Positions 10,992 through 21,121 of a stretch of 64,000 nt of DNA are shown here, in pieces (position 1 is the first letter of the stretch; the number at the start of each line of letters is the position of its first letter). This DNA comes from Acidimicrobiia bacterium (GTDB lineage Bacteria > Actinomycetota > Acidimicrobiia > IMCC26256 > JAGNEX01). Below the pieces are notes generated by a model. That model worked only from the letters and a program-made list of their open reading frames with translations. It did not search any database and had not been told where the DNA came from. Both the position numbers and the translations under genes were made by a program. The DNA lies in NCBI GenBank assembly GCA_020637365.1, contig JACJWE010000002.1, positions 496,001 to 560,000 on the forward strand. The letters are read 5' to 3'.

Positions 10992-13549
10992 CGAGGCGAC
11001 CCGTCGACACCTTCGACGCCACCGAGCGGGTCGACGTGACCGATGTATCCGCCCGATGCAGACCATGCAATCAGCGGCACTTCGAGCGGCTGACGCAGCG
11101 AAGGATGCGATGGAAACGCCCGCGCGCTGTAGTCGGAAACGGGCCGGGCGTCGGGCAGGTCGGCTTCATAGCGATACCCCCCGTCAGCGCCGATCAGACG
11201 CTCGGACGCAGTCATCGGGATGACGGTCGCCGCCGCGCCCTCGATGGCGGGTTCGGCAAAGAGCTCGACCCGGACGTCGGCGGGGGTGAGCCCGCCCAGG
11301 TACACCACCGTCCTGGTACGCAGATCGGATTCAAGGATCGGTGCCGCGAGCCGGACCGACGGCCATTCACGACGGACCCTGCCCGTCCACGCGTACAGCT
11401 CTCTCGCCACCGCGGCGTCTCCAGCGAGGCGCTCACGGTACGACAGGGCGAGGGGCAAATAGTACGACGACGCGTATTCCTGGACAGTCCGTTCACTGGA
11501 GTACTGCAAGGTCAGGTCCGCGATGCTGTTGCGCACCATCTGGACCCATGCGACCGGCACCCCGTGGATGTCTCGCTCATAGAACGTCGGGATGACCTCC
11601 TCTTCGAGCACCCTAAACATGCTTTCGGCAGCAACCTTGTCGTCGGCTTCATCGCTGGACTCGTCGCTGTCGATCACCCAACCGAGGCCGGGTTGATAAG
11701 CCTCAGCCCACCAGCCGTCCGCAACCGACAGGTTCAAACCCCCGTTGACCAGCACTTTCATACCTGAGGTGCCACTCGCTTCCCAGGGGCGGCGCGGGTT
11801 GTTGAGCCACAGGTCAACCCCTCGCACCAGGTGGCGGCTCATCGACATGTCGTAATCGGCGAGGAAGATCACCGATCGTTCGACCTCGACACGACGAGAG
11901 AACTGCACCCATTCGCGCACCATCTCTTGTCCCGCATGGTCTCGGGGGTGCGCCTTACCGGCGACGACAATCTGAACGGGCCGGTCGATATCGGTGAGCA
12001 TCGCCACGACCCGTTCGGGATCGGAGAGCATGAGATTCGGGCGCTTATAGGTGGCAAACCGCCGGGCGAATCCGATGGTCAGGGCGTTCGGGTCGAACAG
12101 GCGATGACCCGCTTGTTCACTCTCTCGAAGGCCCATGTCGCCCAGGCGCATCGACGCCCGCTCGCGCACATAGTCGACCAGTCGGCGGCGCGCCTTCGTG
12201 CGCATCTCCCACAGTTGGCCGTCGCTCAACGACTCCAAACGGTCGACGAGTGCGTGCACCCGCGAACCTCGCGACGTCAGATCGTGGGTGACCTCTTCGA
12301 CTTCAGGACTCTTCCATGTGGGGACATGAATCCCGTTGGTGACATGCCCGATCGGCACTTCGGCGACCGGCCAACGTGGAAACAGCGGGCTGAACAGCTT
12401 GCGGCTGACCTCGCCATGCAGTTCGCTGACGCCGTTTACCGCCCCCGAACCGCGTAACGCCAGATAGGCCATGTTGACGTGATCGTGGTCGCCGTTCTGG
12501 CCCATCCTGATGACATCGTCGATGTCAACACCGACCTCATCGGACAAGTACTGGCCGAGGTAGCGGGCGACAAGCCATCGGGGGAACGAATCGAAAGCCG
12601 CGGATACCGGCGTGTGGGTCGTAAACAGGGTGCCGGCCCGGGTGATCTCCATCGCTTCCCAAAACGACAGGTCGGTTCGTCTTGCCAGAGTTACTGCACG
12701 CTCGATCACTGCAAACGCGGCGTGCCCCTCGTTCAGGTGAAACACGTCGGGTTCGATGCCGAGCGCATCGAGCAGGCGAACGCCGCCGATGCCCAGGACG
12801 ATCTCTTGTGACAGCCGGAGTTCATCATCGCCTCCGTACAGCTCAGATGTCGTACCACGAACGTCCGGACGGTTCCACGGCGTATTGACGTCCAGCAGGT
12901 ACAGACGATTACGCCCGACGGCGACCTCCCACACTTTGGCGGCGACGGGCGACCCAGCGAAGGGGATCGACACCCGCAGCCACCGGCCTTGGGCATCGCG
13001 GGTGGGCGAAATCGGCAGTTGCGACGGGTCGTTATAAGGGTGAGCTTCACGCTGTTTGCCGTCGTCATCGATGAGCTGGCGGGGGTAGCCCTGCTGGTAG
13101 AGCAGCCCGATGCCGATGACCGGCACGCCCAGGTCGCTTGCGGCTTTGAGCTGATCACCGGCGACGTTGCCGAGCCCGCCCGAATAGATCGGCAGCGATT
13201 CGGCCAGCATGAACTCCATCGAGAAATAGGCGCAGACCGGAGGCGGCGTCAGCTTGTTCTCGCGATCGAACCAGGATGCGCCGTCAAGCCGTTTGACGTG
13301 CCGGGCCATCTCGATATCGAAGATCGACATGAAGCCATCGTCGGCGGCGAGTTCGCAGAGTCTCAGGTCAGAAGCGGATTGCAGCACCAGCCAGCGGTTC
13401 TCGGTGCGCGCCCAGAGCTCGGGGTCAAGGGCCTGCCACATGGCGACCGAGGCCCCCTTAGCGGGATAGCGCAGGTCGAGCGCCAGCTCGCGCAGACTCC
13501 GCCGGAGATCGTCGATATCGGTTTGGCGACCGCCCGAGGCGATGTTCAT
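10988..13549 (-). CDS. glgP: Alpha-glucan (glycogen) phosphorylase
   Basis: Releases glucose-1-phosphate from the non-reducing ends of glycogen using pyridoxal phosphate (GT35). At 853 residues it is of the actinobacterial/archaeal alpha-glucan phosphorylase type, not the E. coli type. Visible family features are the N-terminal DUF3417 region, CAYFSMEFMLAESLPIYSGG with LGNVAGDQLKAASDLGVPV, HLNEGHAAFAVIERA, TTHTPVSAAFD, GHVTNGIHVPTW, FARRFATYKRPNL, and the PLP-lysine block PRRPWEASGTSGMK. It lies 13 bases after malQ and overlaps glgB by four bases, so it is the middle of the operon. In combination with GlgX and MalQ it supplies glycogen breakdown. Confidence 0.95.
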   Translation of the reverse strand: MNIASGGRQTDIDDLRRSLRELALDLRYPAKGASVAMWQALDPELWARTENRWLVLQSASDLRLCELAADDGFMSIFDIEMARHVKRLDGASWFDRENKLTPPPVCAYFSMEFMLAESLPIYSGGLGNVAGDQLKAASDLGVPVIGIGLLYQQGYPRQLIDDDGKQREAHPYNDPSQLPISPTRDAQGRWLRVSIPFAGSPVAAKVWEVAVGRNRLYLLDVNTPWNRPDVRGTTSELYGGDDELRLSQEIVLGIGGVRLLDALGIEPDVFHLNEGHAAFAVIERAVTLARRTDLSFWEAMEITRAGTLFTTHTPVSAAFDSFPRWLVARYLGQYLSDEVGVDIDDVIRMGQNGDHDHVNMAYLALRGSGAVNGVSELHGEVSRKLFSPLFPRWPVAEVPIGHVTNGIHVPTWKSPEVEEVTHDLTSRGSRVHALVDRLESLSDGQLWEMRTKARRRLVDYVRERASMRLGDMGLRESEQAGHRLFDPNALTIGFARRFATYKRPNLMLSDPERVVAMLTDIDRPVQIVVAGKAHPRDHAGQEMVREWVQFSRRVEVERSVIFLADYDMSMSRHLVRGVDLWLNNPRRPWEASGTSGMKVLVNGGLNLSVADGWWAEAYQPGLGWVIDSDESSDEADDKVAAESMFRVLEEEVIPTFYERDIHGVPVAWVQMVRNSIADLTLQYSSERTVQEYASSYYLPLALSYRERLAGDAAVARELYAWTGRVRREWPSVRLAAPILESDLRTRTVVYLGGLTPADVRVELFAEPAIEGAAATVIPMTASERLIGADGGYRYEADLPDARPVSDYSARAFPSHPSLRQPLEVPLIAWSASGGYIGHVDPLGGVEGVDGSPR

Positions 13550-13562
13550 GTGTGGCTCCCCT

Positions 13563-16498
13563 TTAGAGGGTCGAGAAATCGTGTGGATGGCGGGAGATGA
13601 CGGCAGTGCCGGGAAAGAGCGTTGAGGCGACGTTTGCAGCTTCGGTCAAGGAGTCGCTCAGAGGGCTCGCCGGAGCGATGCTGGGCGGCACGAGCAGACC
13701 GTCGACGTGATAGGCGGCGTATCGATGCAGTGCACCCGAAACGATGAGTGATTGCATCGTGAGTTCATCGACGACGGGCAGTAGGCCAGCGAGCTCGTCC
13801 GCCGGGTACCAGATGAGTACGGCGATGCCTGACCGGTGAGCGCAATCGATCAGGTACATCACCTGCTGCGGCGTCCAGCGTTCACCGGCGATGGTGAACA
13901 GGCTCTGTCCCTCTTCTGGGCTGGGCGGCACCAGCGCCAGGGTGGTCACGCCATCGGCCCGGGCGTCGCAGACAATGTCGCGCGCTGTGAACTCTGCGTT
14001 CGCGGGATCGTCGAGCCCGGCCAGATAGACGGATCGGCCGTGCTGGTCAACGCCGAGATCGGTTCGGCCAGAATCGATCCACTCGCTATCCCGCCATTCG
14101 AAATGCAGGGGCCACACCACCGACGCGCCGTCGCTTCGGGCTTGCCGCCACGAGCAGCACGGGTCGGCAACGAGCCGTTCGGTGCCGCCGCCGCGCACGA
14201 CGTACTTATAGAACTGGCCAGCACGAGCGCCGGACACGAAAGCCGTCCACACGTCGGTGCCGGGCAGGCGATGCAGCGGCGCGGCCACCGGGTTCCAGCC
14301 GTTGAAGTCACCGACGACGGTGATCTCGTCGACGCCCGGACACACGGTGGTGAATTGGGCGCCGCGACGGTTGAGGTGTTCGGTCGGTTTCGCCCCGAAG
14401 ATCGCGCCGAGGCGTCGATGCGTCCCTTCGGCAAGCAGGTGCTGGTCAATCGCCCCGAACCATCCGGGGTTGGGGTGGCTGTTGCGGTCTTGGGCAGCTC
14501 GGCGGCACCGTTCCACAAAGTGCAACAAACCCAGAATGTGCTCGTCGCTGGTGATGTCTTCGACCGATGCGTTCGCCGGTCGGGTCCAGTTCTGTTCGCT
14601 GATCGTGCCGGGCGTGTTGATCGGCTCGACATCACCGGTCAGCTCTTCGAGCGACACCAGCACCAACGCGGCATCCGAGACTGCAAGCCGTTCAAGTTCG
14701 GTCCGCAACACCATCTCGGGCAGCGGCTCACCGTCGGCTGCCGTTTCGGCTGCATTGAGTGGGACGGACGCAGCGGAGGCGTCGACATCGGGAATGGCGG
14801 CATCGAGGTGACGTGTAGGCGGGGACGCGTCGGAGGGTCGGAGTCCGCTGGCCGCCCGGAGCCGGCGGCGGAGCTCGGCGTCTCGTTCGCGATGCGCTGC
14901 TGACTGGGCGCCGTGGCCCTGCCACCAGCCCCCGAACGTGGCCAGGTCGTGAGTGCCGAGACTGGCGACCGACTCGGGTTTGGGGTCGACGAACGGCGCA
15001 AAGCGGCCGACGTGCATGGGGTGGATGCGGTAGCGCTCCATGAGGGAGTCGAAATCTGACGGAGCGGTGCCGAGGTTCTCGCCTATGAGCGATGCGTGGT
15101 TGCGCCAGGCGGCAAGCTCCAACATGGCGAGGATCTCGTCGCGAGGCCAGCGCACATACACCCCGTCAGACGCATCGCCAAAGGTCCAGAACTGCCGTTC
15201 GATGCCGAAGAAGTGGTCGATGCGCAGCAGGTGGGCGTGGGCGAGTTGATGGTCGAGGCATTGGCGTAACAGTTGGTGCTGATCGCCTCGGGCCTTGAAC
15301 GGATTCATCGGGGGGATGCCCCACGATTGTCCGTTTGGGTTGAAGTCGTCGGGGGGCGCTCCGAGCGAGGCATCGAACGCGAACTGGTCTCGATATTCCC
15401 AGCAGTCAAACCCGTCGGGGTGCGACCCGATCGGAAGGTCGAGCAGCAGGCATTGGCTCGCTTCGCCGAGCCGAGACGAGAAGCTGGCCATACCGTGTTC
15501 GGCTTGAAACTGCGCCAAGACGATGGCGTCCAATTCGGTGTCACCGCCGCTATCGCGGACGCCGCCCATGTCGCCGCCGCTGCTGAACCAGTAGCGGGCG
15601 CGCCCTTCGGCGGTGTCACCCGCTTGAAGGATCTCGGGCGGCCACTTGGACCACTCCGTACCGAACTGACGCTGCGCCATCACGAACCACGCCAGCCGCT
15701 CGATCGACGGATTCGCCGCGCGCCAGCTGGCCAGGTTGCGTCGCTGGCGAGCGGTCAGGGGGCCAGCGGACAGGTCGCTGCGCCACCAACGTCGGGTCGA
15801 CGGTCGGTAGGGGCTGGTTTCGCCGGGCAGTTCGAGGTTGACGGGCAGCAGCGCCATGACGTCGCCGCCGCCGTGATGCAGCCAGCGCGCCATCGTCGCC
15901 AACAGATCGAGGTTGGCCCGCTCACCATCGCTCGACCACAGCGAGTCGAGTGACATGACCGCGCCCCAGGGACGATGCGGCCCCAGCAGCGGAGCGTTCG
16001 GGTTCCGTCTGGGTGCAGCGACCACGGTCACGCCCAGGTCGTTGGGCTCGCCGGTTGTGGGCTGGCCGTCGGCGTCCAGCCGATGGATGCCGAAGGGCAG
16101 CGGGTCGCGCCCACCCGACCGCTCGGCCCGCGCATTTGACCGTCTTCGAGACGGATCTGCCAGTCGGCCCGGTCGAACAGTCCGTCGGGGATGCGCCCGC
16201 CCCACGCGATGACCGGTTCGGGTCCCCGCAGTTGATCGACCCACTCCAACGCGCCAGCCGCGTCATCGGGACGTGTGATGTCGACCCCGAGCGCCTGGAC
16301 CGCTCGCAGTCGAGTGTCGACACTTGACACGGTCGGCTTTCCGCACCCGTCGACGTACTCCCAGATCAAGCCGAGTCGTTCGCAGAGCTGGTCGAACGCG
16401 GCAGGCGGATCACCGACGGAACCGTCTAAGCCAGAAGCTCCGTCTGCGTGTGGGCCAGCGGGTTGATCGTGCCCGGTGTGTTGATCGGAACCGCTCAT
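13563..16498 (-). CDS. malQ: 4-alpha-glucanotransferase MalQ fused to an inactive GlgB-like domain; one frameshift
   Basis: The first two thirds are MalQ (GH77), which moves maltodextrin chains between glucans. Catalytic residues are visible: RIDHFFGIE (nucleophile Asp), LIGENLGTAP (acid Glu) and LGTHDLATFGGWW (stabilising Asp). From about 14450 to the end (~295 residues) a second part resembles the GlgB of the same operon: it opens with the same LLAEGTH motif, then a CBM48 with VVGDFNGWN, then VMYLIDCAHRSGIAVLIWYP. Where GlgB has its nucleophile (GLRVDAV) this copy has YHVDGLLVPPS, so it looks catalytically dead. The N-terminal 120 codons from 16498 are in another frame; adding one G in the GGG near 16125 joins them. 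The ATG overlaps the glgA stop (ATGA). The fusion is unusual; see findings. Confidence 0.88.
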
Positions 16499-17880
16499 AG
16501 GTCGTCCAGAACTTCACGGTAAAGCTCGCGGTAGCGTCGCCCCGGCCCCGCCCAGGTCCAGTCGGTCAACATGCCTCGGCGCTGGACGGCCTCTCGCCGC
16601 CATCGATTGCGCCAGCCCCGCACGGCCCTGTGGAGTGAATCCAGCACCGAAGTGACCGACGCCTGTCCCGACACGAATCCGGTGCCCCGGGTGGGGTCGG
16701 CGTCGGTGTCGATGACGGTGTCTGCCAGGCCGCCAACCCCGGTCACGACCGGGATGGTGCCGCACGTCATGGCCTGCATCTGGGTGAGGCCGCACGGTTC
16801 GAACTTGCTGGGTATCAGCAGCAGGTCGGATCCGGCGACAACCAGGTGGGCGTACTGCTCATCGAAGCCGGGCAGGTAGGACATATGGGAGCGGCGGGCG
16901 CGCCCCTCGTGCCAGATGCGGCTGACCAGTTCGACCTCACCGGTGCCGTGCATCACGAGCGATGCGGGGATGCCTTCGAGGTAGCCGACCAGGTCAGCGA
17001 CCAGGTCGATGCCTTTCTGGTCGGCGAAGCGGGTGACCATGCCGATGATCGGGCCGGGGGCGTCACCCAGGCCGGTTGCTCGGCGGAGTTCTTTGTTACA
17101 GACCTGTTTGCCCGCCAGGTCGCGCGCCGAGAAGTTAGCGGGCAGCAGCACATCGCTTTCGGGGTTCCACCGTTTGGGGTCGATCCCGTTGCGCACGCCA
17201 AAGAAGTCGCTGCCGCGTGCGGCGAGTTCGTCTTGTAGGCCACAGCCGAACGTCGGGCTGCACGCCTCGATCGCGTAGCGGGGGCTGACGGTCGACACTT
17301 TGGCGCTCAGGCGGATGGCGGCCGCCATGGGATTGCACGATCCGAGATGCTCGAAGTAGGGCGCCTTGTCGCCGAACGCGGGCAGCCAGCCGATATCGGC
17401 GGCGCCTTGGTGTGCGAGGTTGTGAATCGTGAAGATCGTACGCTCGTTGGGGAAGTCGGCAACGGCAGTGGCGGTGTGCCAGTCGTTGATGTGGAGGACG
17501 TCGACGTTCAGCTGGCGGGCGACCTTGGCGACGGCGATGCCGAACGCAAAGAAGCGCCGGTCGTTGTCGAACCACGATTCACCGGTGGCAGGGTCGTAAT
17601 AGGGGTGTGGGCGTTCGATGTTGTGGACACCGACGGCGTGCACGGTCCCCAGCCCGGGCACCCGTCCACTACGGACGCTGGCCTGAGACGACGCCCATGC
17701 GGGCAACTGCACCGACCAATGTTGGTTGGCTGCGAGGGAAATCGGATAGTCAGGCACGGCGATGTGTACGTCGACGCCCAGTTGGCTGAGGCACGCGGCG
17801 AGTCCGGCGACGGTCTCACCCAGACCGCCAATCTTGACGAAGGGATCTAGCTCGGCTGTGGCGAGGAGAACGCGAGTCAT
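16495..17880 (-). CDS. glgA: Glycogen synthase (GT5)
   Basis: Adds glucose from ADP-glucose to growing alpha-1,4-glucan chains. The start at 17880 gives the canonical N-terminus MTRVLLATAELDPFVKIGGL, containing the KIGGLG sugar-nucleotide loop; the frame stays open upstream to 18036 but that part is not GlgA-like. Other signatures are VDVLHINDWHTATAV, TIFTIHNLAHQG, GVRNGIDPKRWNP, GMVTRFADQKGIDL, LLIPSKFEPCGLTQMQAM and GTIPVVTGVGGLADTV, in the usual order across 461 residues. It is the first gene of the glycogen operon; the ~290-base gap upstream should carry the promoter. No glgC (ADP-glucose pyrophosphorylase) is in the window. Confidence 0.95.
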   Translation of the reverse strand: MTRVLLATAELDPFVKIGGLGETVAGLAACLSQLGVDVHIAVPDYPISLAANQHWSVQLPAWASSQASVRSGRVPGLGTVHAVGVHNIERPHPYYDPATGESWFDNDRRFFAFGIAVAKVARQLNVDVLHINDWHTATAVADFPNERTIFTIHNLAHQGAADIGWLPAFGDKAPYFEHLGSCNPMAAAIRLSAKVSTVSPRYAIEACSPTFGCGLQDELAARGSDFFGVRNGIDPKRWNPESDVLLPANFSARDLAGKQVCNKELRRATGLGDAPGPIIGMVTRFADQKGIDLVADLVGYLEGIPASLVMHGTGEVELVSRIWHEGRARRSHMSYLPGFDEQYAHLVVAGSDLLLIPSKFEPCGLTQMQAMTCGTIPVVTGVGGLADTVIDTDADPTRGTGFVSGQASVTSVLDSLHRAVRGWRNRWRREAVQRRGMLTDWTWAGPGRRYRELYREVLDDL

Positions 17881-18170
17881 GCTCGTACCCGCAATCAGTC
17901 GGTTCGACTGGGTAGCACTGGTGACTCCTTGAAGCAGAAGGTGGCAGGGCAAACGCTGTGACAGAGATCGGGGCCGGGCACGCTCCCGATGTCTGCCTAA
18001 CAGACTCCACCCCCCGTCCACCATGCAGGCCGCCACGATTCAACCAGAGTTCACAAACGCGCCTGCCTGGGCTGACCTATCGGCCACAGGCCGAGGGCTT
18101 CTGAACATGTTGTTGCCTCACCACCTTGAACGGCCGGAACTTCGAAGGGCGTTCGTGGCGTCGAAGTGAC

Positions 18171-19481
18171 ATGCGCCACACACACCGGATCCTGATGATC
18201 TGCCTGCTGCTGGCCGCTTCCGCGATGTCGTGTTCAGATTCCGAGCCGGGGGCAGCTGCTTCGCCAGACATCTCGAAGTCCCCAACGACCGAGGTAGAAT
18301 CGCCCCCAAACTTGGCCGAGACCTCCACAACTGTTCAGCTTCAGGACGGCGCACTTTGTGACGGGAGCGATCTCGACTTGAGCAGCGCGCAGTTCGCGTT
18401 TGTCGGGACAGTCACGCGAGTTCAGCCAGGCCCGACTCGGTCGGTTCGGTGGGTCACGTTCGCCGTCGAGGGTTGGTACACCAACGATTGGGGCGCGCAT
18501 ATCAAGATCTACATGCCGGGGTTCGATGTCGCGCCAGGTGACCGGCTGGCCGTCGCCGGGGACGCGACACAAGCATCGATCTATGGCGTCACCGGGCCGT
18601 CGGGCATCGCTGAGGCCTGTGTGGCAGTCGACAGCCCGCCCGGCGATCAACTCGTCGCTTGGGAAGCGCAGTTCGGGGACCTGATCGAGCCTGGCCGGGA
18701 CATCCCCGTCGGCGAACCAGACCCGCAAGCTCTTGCGGCCATCGATGCAGCCGAACAAGCGTGGCAAGCGGCGGAACCACGATCGTATTCCTACCTGCTT
18801 TCGAGGTGGGACCGTGCGGGCACACCCTGCTACTACAGCACCCAGCGAGTAATCGTCATCGACGACGAATTGGCCGACGTGTCGCCTCTCTCCGACAAGG
18901 CGTTCCCGTGTTCCATTTCCGATCTGGGGGATCCGTTAGCCGATGCCTTCAATCGGGCTCGCCAACTTGCTGGCGCCGAGTACTTCTCCGTAGACAGCGA
19001 CCTCCAGAACGGGCTGATCTTCACGTTCAGCGCCTCGGACCGCACCGCGGACGCGAGTGCATCAATTCGGGGCTTCTCTGAATCGACCGACCCCACCATC
19101 ATCGGATGGGACGCAGTCTCTGACGCGACCGCTGCAGCCAGACGCCGATGGGCGCAGACTCCGACCACCCGCACGAACAGAATTCAAACTGGGGTCGGCG
19201 AGGGAGACTCTCACGACCTGCGCACCGTCGAGACGGACGGCGTCGTCGCCGAGGTGACCGACCGTGGCGAGCCCGTCGACCCGGCCGATCTGCAGCAGCC
19301 GTGGGCCCCATACACCGTTGAGGGCGTCTTCGACCTGATCGACTACTACGCAGACCAGGGCCAGGTCGCCGCTGTTTTCGACGAAGACACCGGCGTCCCC
19401 TTGGCGCTCCACTTCGACCCAATAATCAACGGCATCGACGACGAGTTGACCGTCAACGTCCAAGTCGACTGGGAAGGCTGA
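18171..19481 (+). CDS. Lipoprotein with a DUF6174-like domain
   Basis: A 436-residue predicted lipoprotein. Start at 18171 gives a compact signal (MRHTHRILMICLLLAASAMS) followed by the lipobox cysteine in SAMSC; an upstream ATG at 18126 would bury that signal. The first half (about 70-190) looks like a small beta domain (AFVGTVTRVQPG, FDVAPGDRLAVAGDA). The second half has YSYLLSRWDRAGTPCYYSTQ and later DLIDYYADQGQVAAVFDEDTGVPLALHFDP, the pattern of DUF6174 domains in actinobacterial lipoproteins. The role is unknown. It is followed by a second exported protein after five bases, so they may be co-transcribed. Confidence 0.7.
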   Translation: MRHTHRILMICLLLAASAMSCSDSEPGAAASPDISKSPTTEVESPPNLAETSTTVQLQDGALCDGSDLDLSSAQFAFVGTVTRVQPGPTRSVRWVTFAVEGWYTNDWGAHIKIYMPGFDVAPGDRLAVAGDATQASIYGVTGPSGIAEACVAVDSPPGDQLVAWEAQFGDLIEPGRDIPVGEPDPQALAAIDAAEQAWQAAEPRSYSYLLSRWDRAGTPCYYSTQRVIVIDDELADVSPLSDKAFPCSISDLGDPLADAFNRARQLAGAEYFSVDSDLQNGLIFTFSASDRTADASASIRGFSESTDPTIIGWDAVSDATAAARRRWAQTPTTRTNRIQTGVGEGDSHDLRTVETDGVVAEVTDRGEPVDPADLQQPWAPYTVEGVFDLIDYYADQGQVAAVFDEDTGVPLALHFDPIINGIDDELTVNVQVDWEG

Positions 19482-19486
19482 CCGTC

Positions 19487-20149
19487 GTGGTGAGCAGCGC
19501 CCGGCCAGATGCGGCAACACCGAACAGGTACCTGCAATTGATAGAACTGCGGGGTGCAGGAAAGCGGAAATGGGTACGCAACGTGCTCTTTAGGGGTGTG
19601 CTGGCCGCGGCGGCGCTTGTTGGCTGCGTAGAGGGTGACGGCGGCGCCACAGCGCAAACGTCGATCGTGCCTGGCCGCGCAGCGGAAGCACAAGCCCCCA
19701 AACCCGCCAGGGTTTTGCCCCCGTCGGAACCTTCGACATTGTCCATTGACGAAGAAGTCGCGATAGCACGCTTCTTGGATGCTCACGTCAACGATCCAGA
19801 CTTCGGCGCACTGTGGATTGATCAGCTTGGAGATCGAAAAGTTGTCCATGTTAGGTACTTAGATGCAGCGTTCAAAGATGAAGTCGACGACCTGGAGCGC
19901 TCGCTGACCGTCGATGTCGTTTCTCATCACGGCGGTGCGAGCGCTGAGTATTTGAACGCACTTGTGGAGCTATTTCGACGGTCGGGTCAATCGATAGAGT
20001 TCAATGTGAACTCGCAGGAAGGTTTCTTGGACGTCTACGAGTCGAGCGCATCTAACCTGCCCGAGGAGATCGCGCTAGATCCATTTGTGAGGGTCGTACC
20101 GGACCCAGTGGAACCACCGATTCGACTCGAACCGAGGTCGGCGAATTAG
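19487..20149 (+). CDS. Exported protein of unknown function, probable lipoprotein
   Basis: I do not recognise a family. The frame opens with GTG at 19487, but a GTG at 19583 gives a better lipoprotein signal (VLFRGVLAAAALVGC) with the lipobox cysteine in ALVGC, so the true start may be there. After a Pro/Ala-rich linker, a mixed alpha/beta segment follows (IARFLDAHVNDPDFGALWID, KVVHVRYLDAAFKDEVDDLE). It lies five bases after the DUF6174-like lipoprotein, which suggests a shared transcript and an envelope role. Confidence 0.6.
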   Translation: MVSSARPDAATPNRYLQLIELRGAGKRKWVRNVLFRGVLAAAALVGCVEGDGGATAQTSIVPGRAAEAQAPKPARVLPPSEPSTLSIDEEVAIARFLDAHVNDPDFGALWIDQLGDRKVVHVRYLDAAFKDEVDDLERSLTVDVVSHHGGASAEYLNALVELFRRSGQSIEFNVNSQEGFLDVYESSASNLPEEIALDPFVRVVPDPVEPPIRLEPRSAN

Positions 20150-20354
20150 ACGGCTTGCTCGGTCCTCCGTGGGGCGCGTCTTCTGTCACCCAACTGAACG
20201 CGGGCGACCAGCCAGCGACGAGGACCAGTGAGCTATCTCACCACAGCCCGACGTCGCCTCGGCGACGCCATTGACGCTTGTCCCGACATCCGGATACACG
20301 ATCCAGCCGTCGTGATCCTCGAGGCCCCGCCGCACGCACGACACGATGACCCCG

Positions 20355-20468
20355 TCAGTCCCCATCGGATCGCAGCCTGGACATGTTGGGCCAGGCCCAC
20401 CCGTCCCGCAGCGGCATGAGCGGGCCACGCACGAGGGCGTCGATCGGGCGCTCAAATCGACGAGTCAT
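20355..20468 (-). CDS. Very short ORF after the RHH antitoxin, possible toxin remnant
   Basis: 37 codons starting MTRRFERPIDALVRGPLM, with an ATG that overlaps the antitoxin stop (ATGA), as a toxin partner would. Too short to be a known toxin. A neighbouring frame stays open further left (GVIVSCVRRGLEDHDGWIVY), so a longer protein may have been broken by an indel. Product unknown. Confidence 0.25.
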   Translation of the reverse strand: MTRRFERPIDALVRGPLMPLRDGWAWPNMSRLRSDGD

Positions 20469-20737
20469 GCGACGTTCAGAAACTCGCGGAGCGCTTGCCG
20501 GATAATTGCACTTGTGGTCGTGCGGTCCGCGTCAGCGCGCTCTTCAATCGCTGCCAGCAGCTCTGGATCGATCCGGACAGGGACAACGCTGGCGGGCGCT
20601 GACCCCATGGCGGGCCTGCCTCGGCCGCGGCTCTTCAGCTGCTCGATATCGTAATCGGCAGATTCGACCTGCTCCGCGAGCCCGTCAAGGTCGGCTTCGG
20701 TCAGGGTTCGCCCGGACTTCGTCGAATAGCTGGGCAT
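20465..20737 (-). CDS. Ribbon-helix-helix (CopG-like) antitoxin or regulator
   Basis: 90 residues. The C-terminal half has the RHH pattern: a basic strand (SVVPVRIDPELLAAIEERAD) and helix TTTSAIIRQALREFL. The N-terminal half (DGLAEQVESADYDIEQLKSR) is an acidic helix of the type that neutralises a toxin, followed by a basic GRGRPAMG linker. RHH proteins of this size usually repress their own operon and bind a toxin encoded just downstream, but no intact toxin is seen here, only a 37-codon frame overlapping the stop. The gene may be an orphan antitoxin or a simple regulator. Confidence 0.72.
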   Translation of the reverse strand: MPSYSTKSGRTLTEADLDGLAEQVESADYDIEQLKSRGRGRPAMGSAPASVVPVRIDPELLAAIEERADADRTTTSAIIRQALREFLNVA

Positions 20738-21121
20738 TGCCTGAACTCGTTTCTAGCTGGAAGCAGCTCGCATCCCTATCACAGTTGCGCTTGAACGCAG
20801 ATCGATGAAACTGTGCCTCCCTATCGTAGTACGAAATTTGCTCCATGTTCTCTGCAACCGTCGGGTCCGTTCGAGGCAGTCACTCAAACAGCTTGGCTCG
20901 TCTGCTTGAGATGCGTTCCTGCTCGTCACGAAGCGATCGCCCGCCCATCTGACAATGAAGACCCTGGAGCTCGGCAAGCGGGACCGCTCACAACTACAGG
21001 CACGCGTTGAGCATCGGGCCTTCGGGCATGTTTGCGCCGATGCAATACCCTGTCCGTGTCAACAGCTGCACCAGCGCCCGGGTCCGCCACCGGCGAATCT
21101 GATCCCCACAGGAGCGATCGA
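20738..21121. other. Intergenic region, no supported gene
   Basis: About 380 bases between the RHH gene and a small lipoprotein gene, both reading away. It should contain both promoters. No hairpin, RNA gene or conserved ORF stands out. Confidence 0.35.

Noticed and set aside
13836..14903. A 355-codon plus-strand frame opposite malQ, and similar long frames at 7131-8225, 15273-15953 and 10428-11039
   Set aside because: All are antisense to glycogen genes and show no domain, signal or ribosome binding site.
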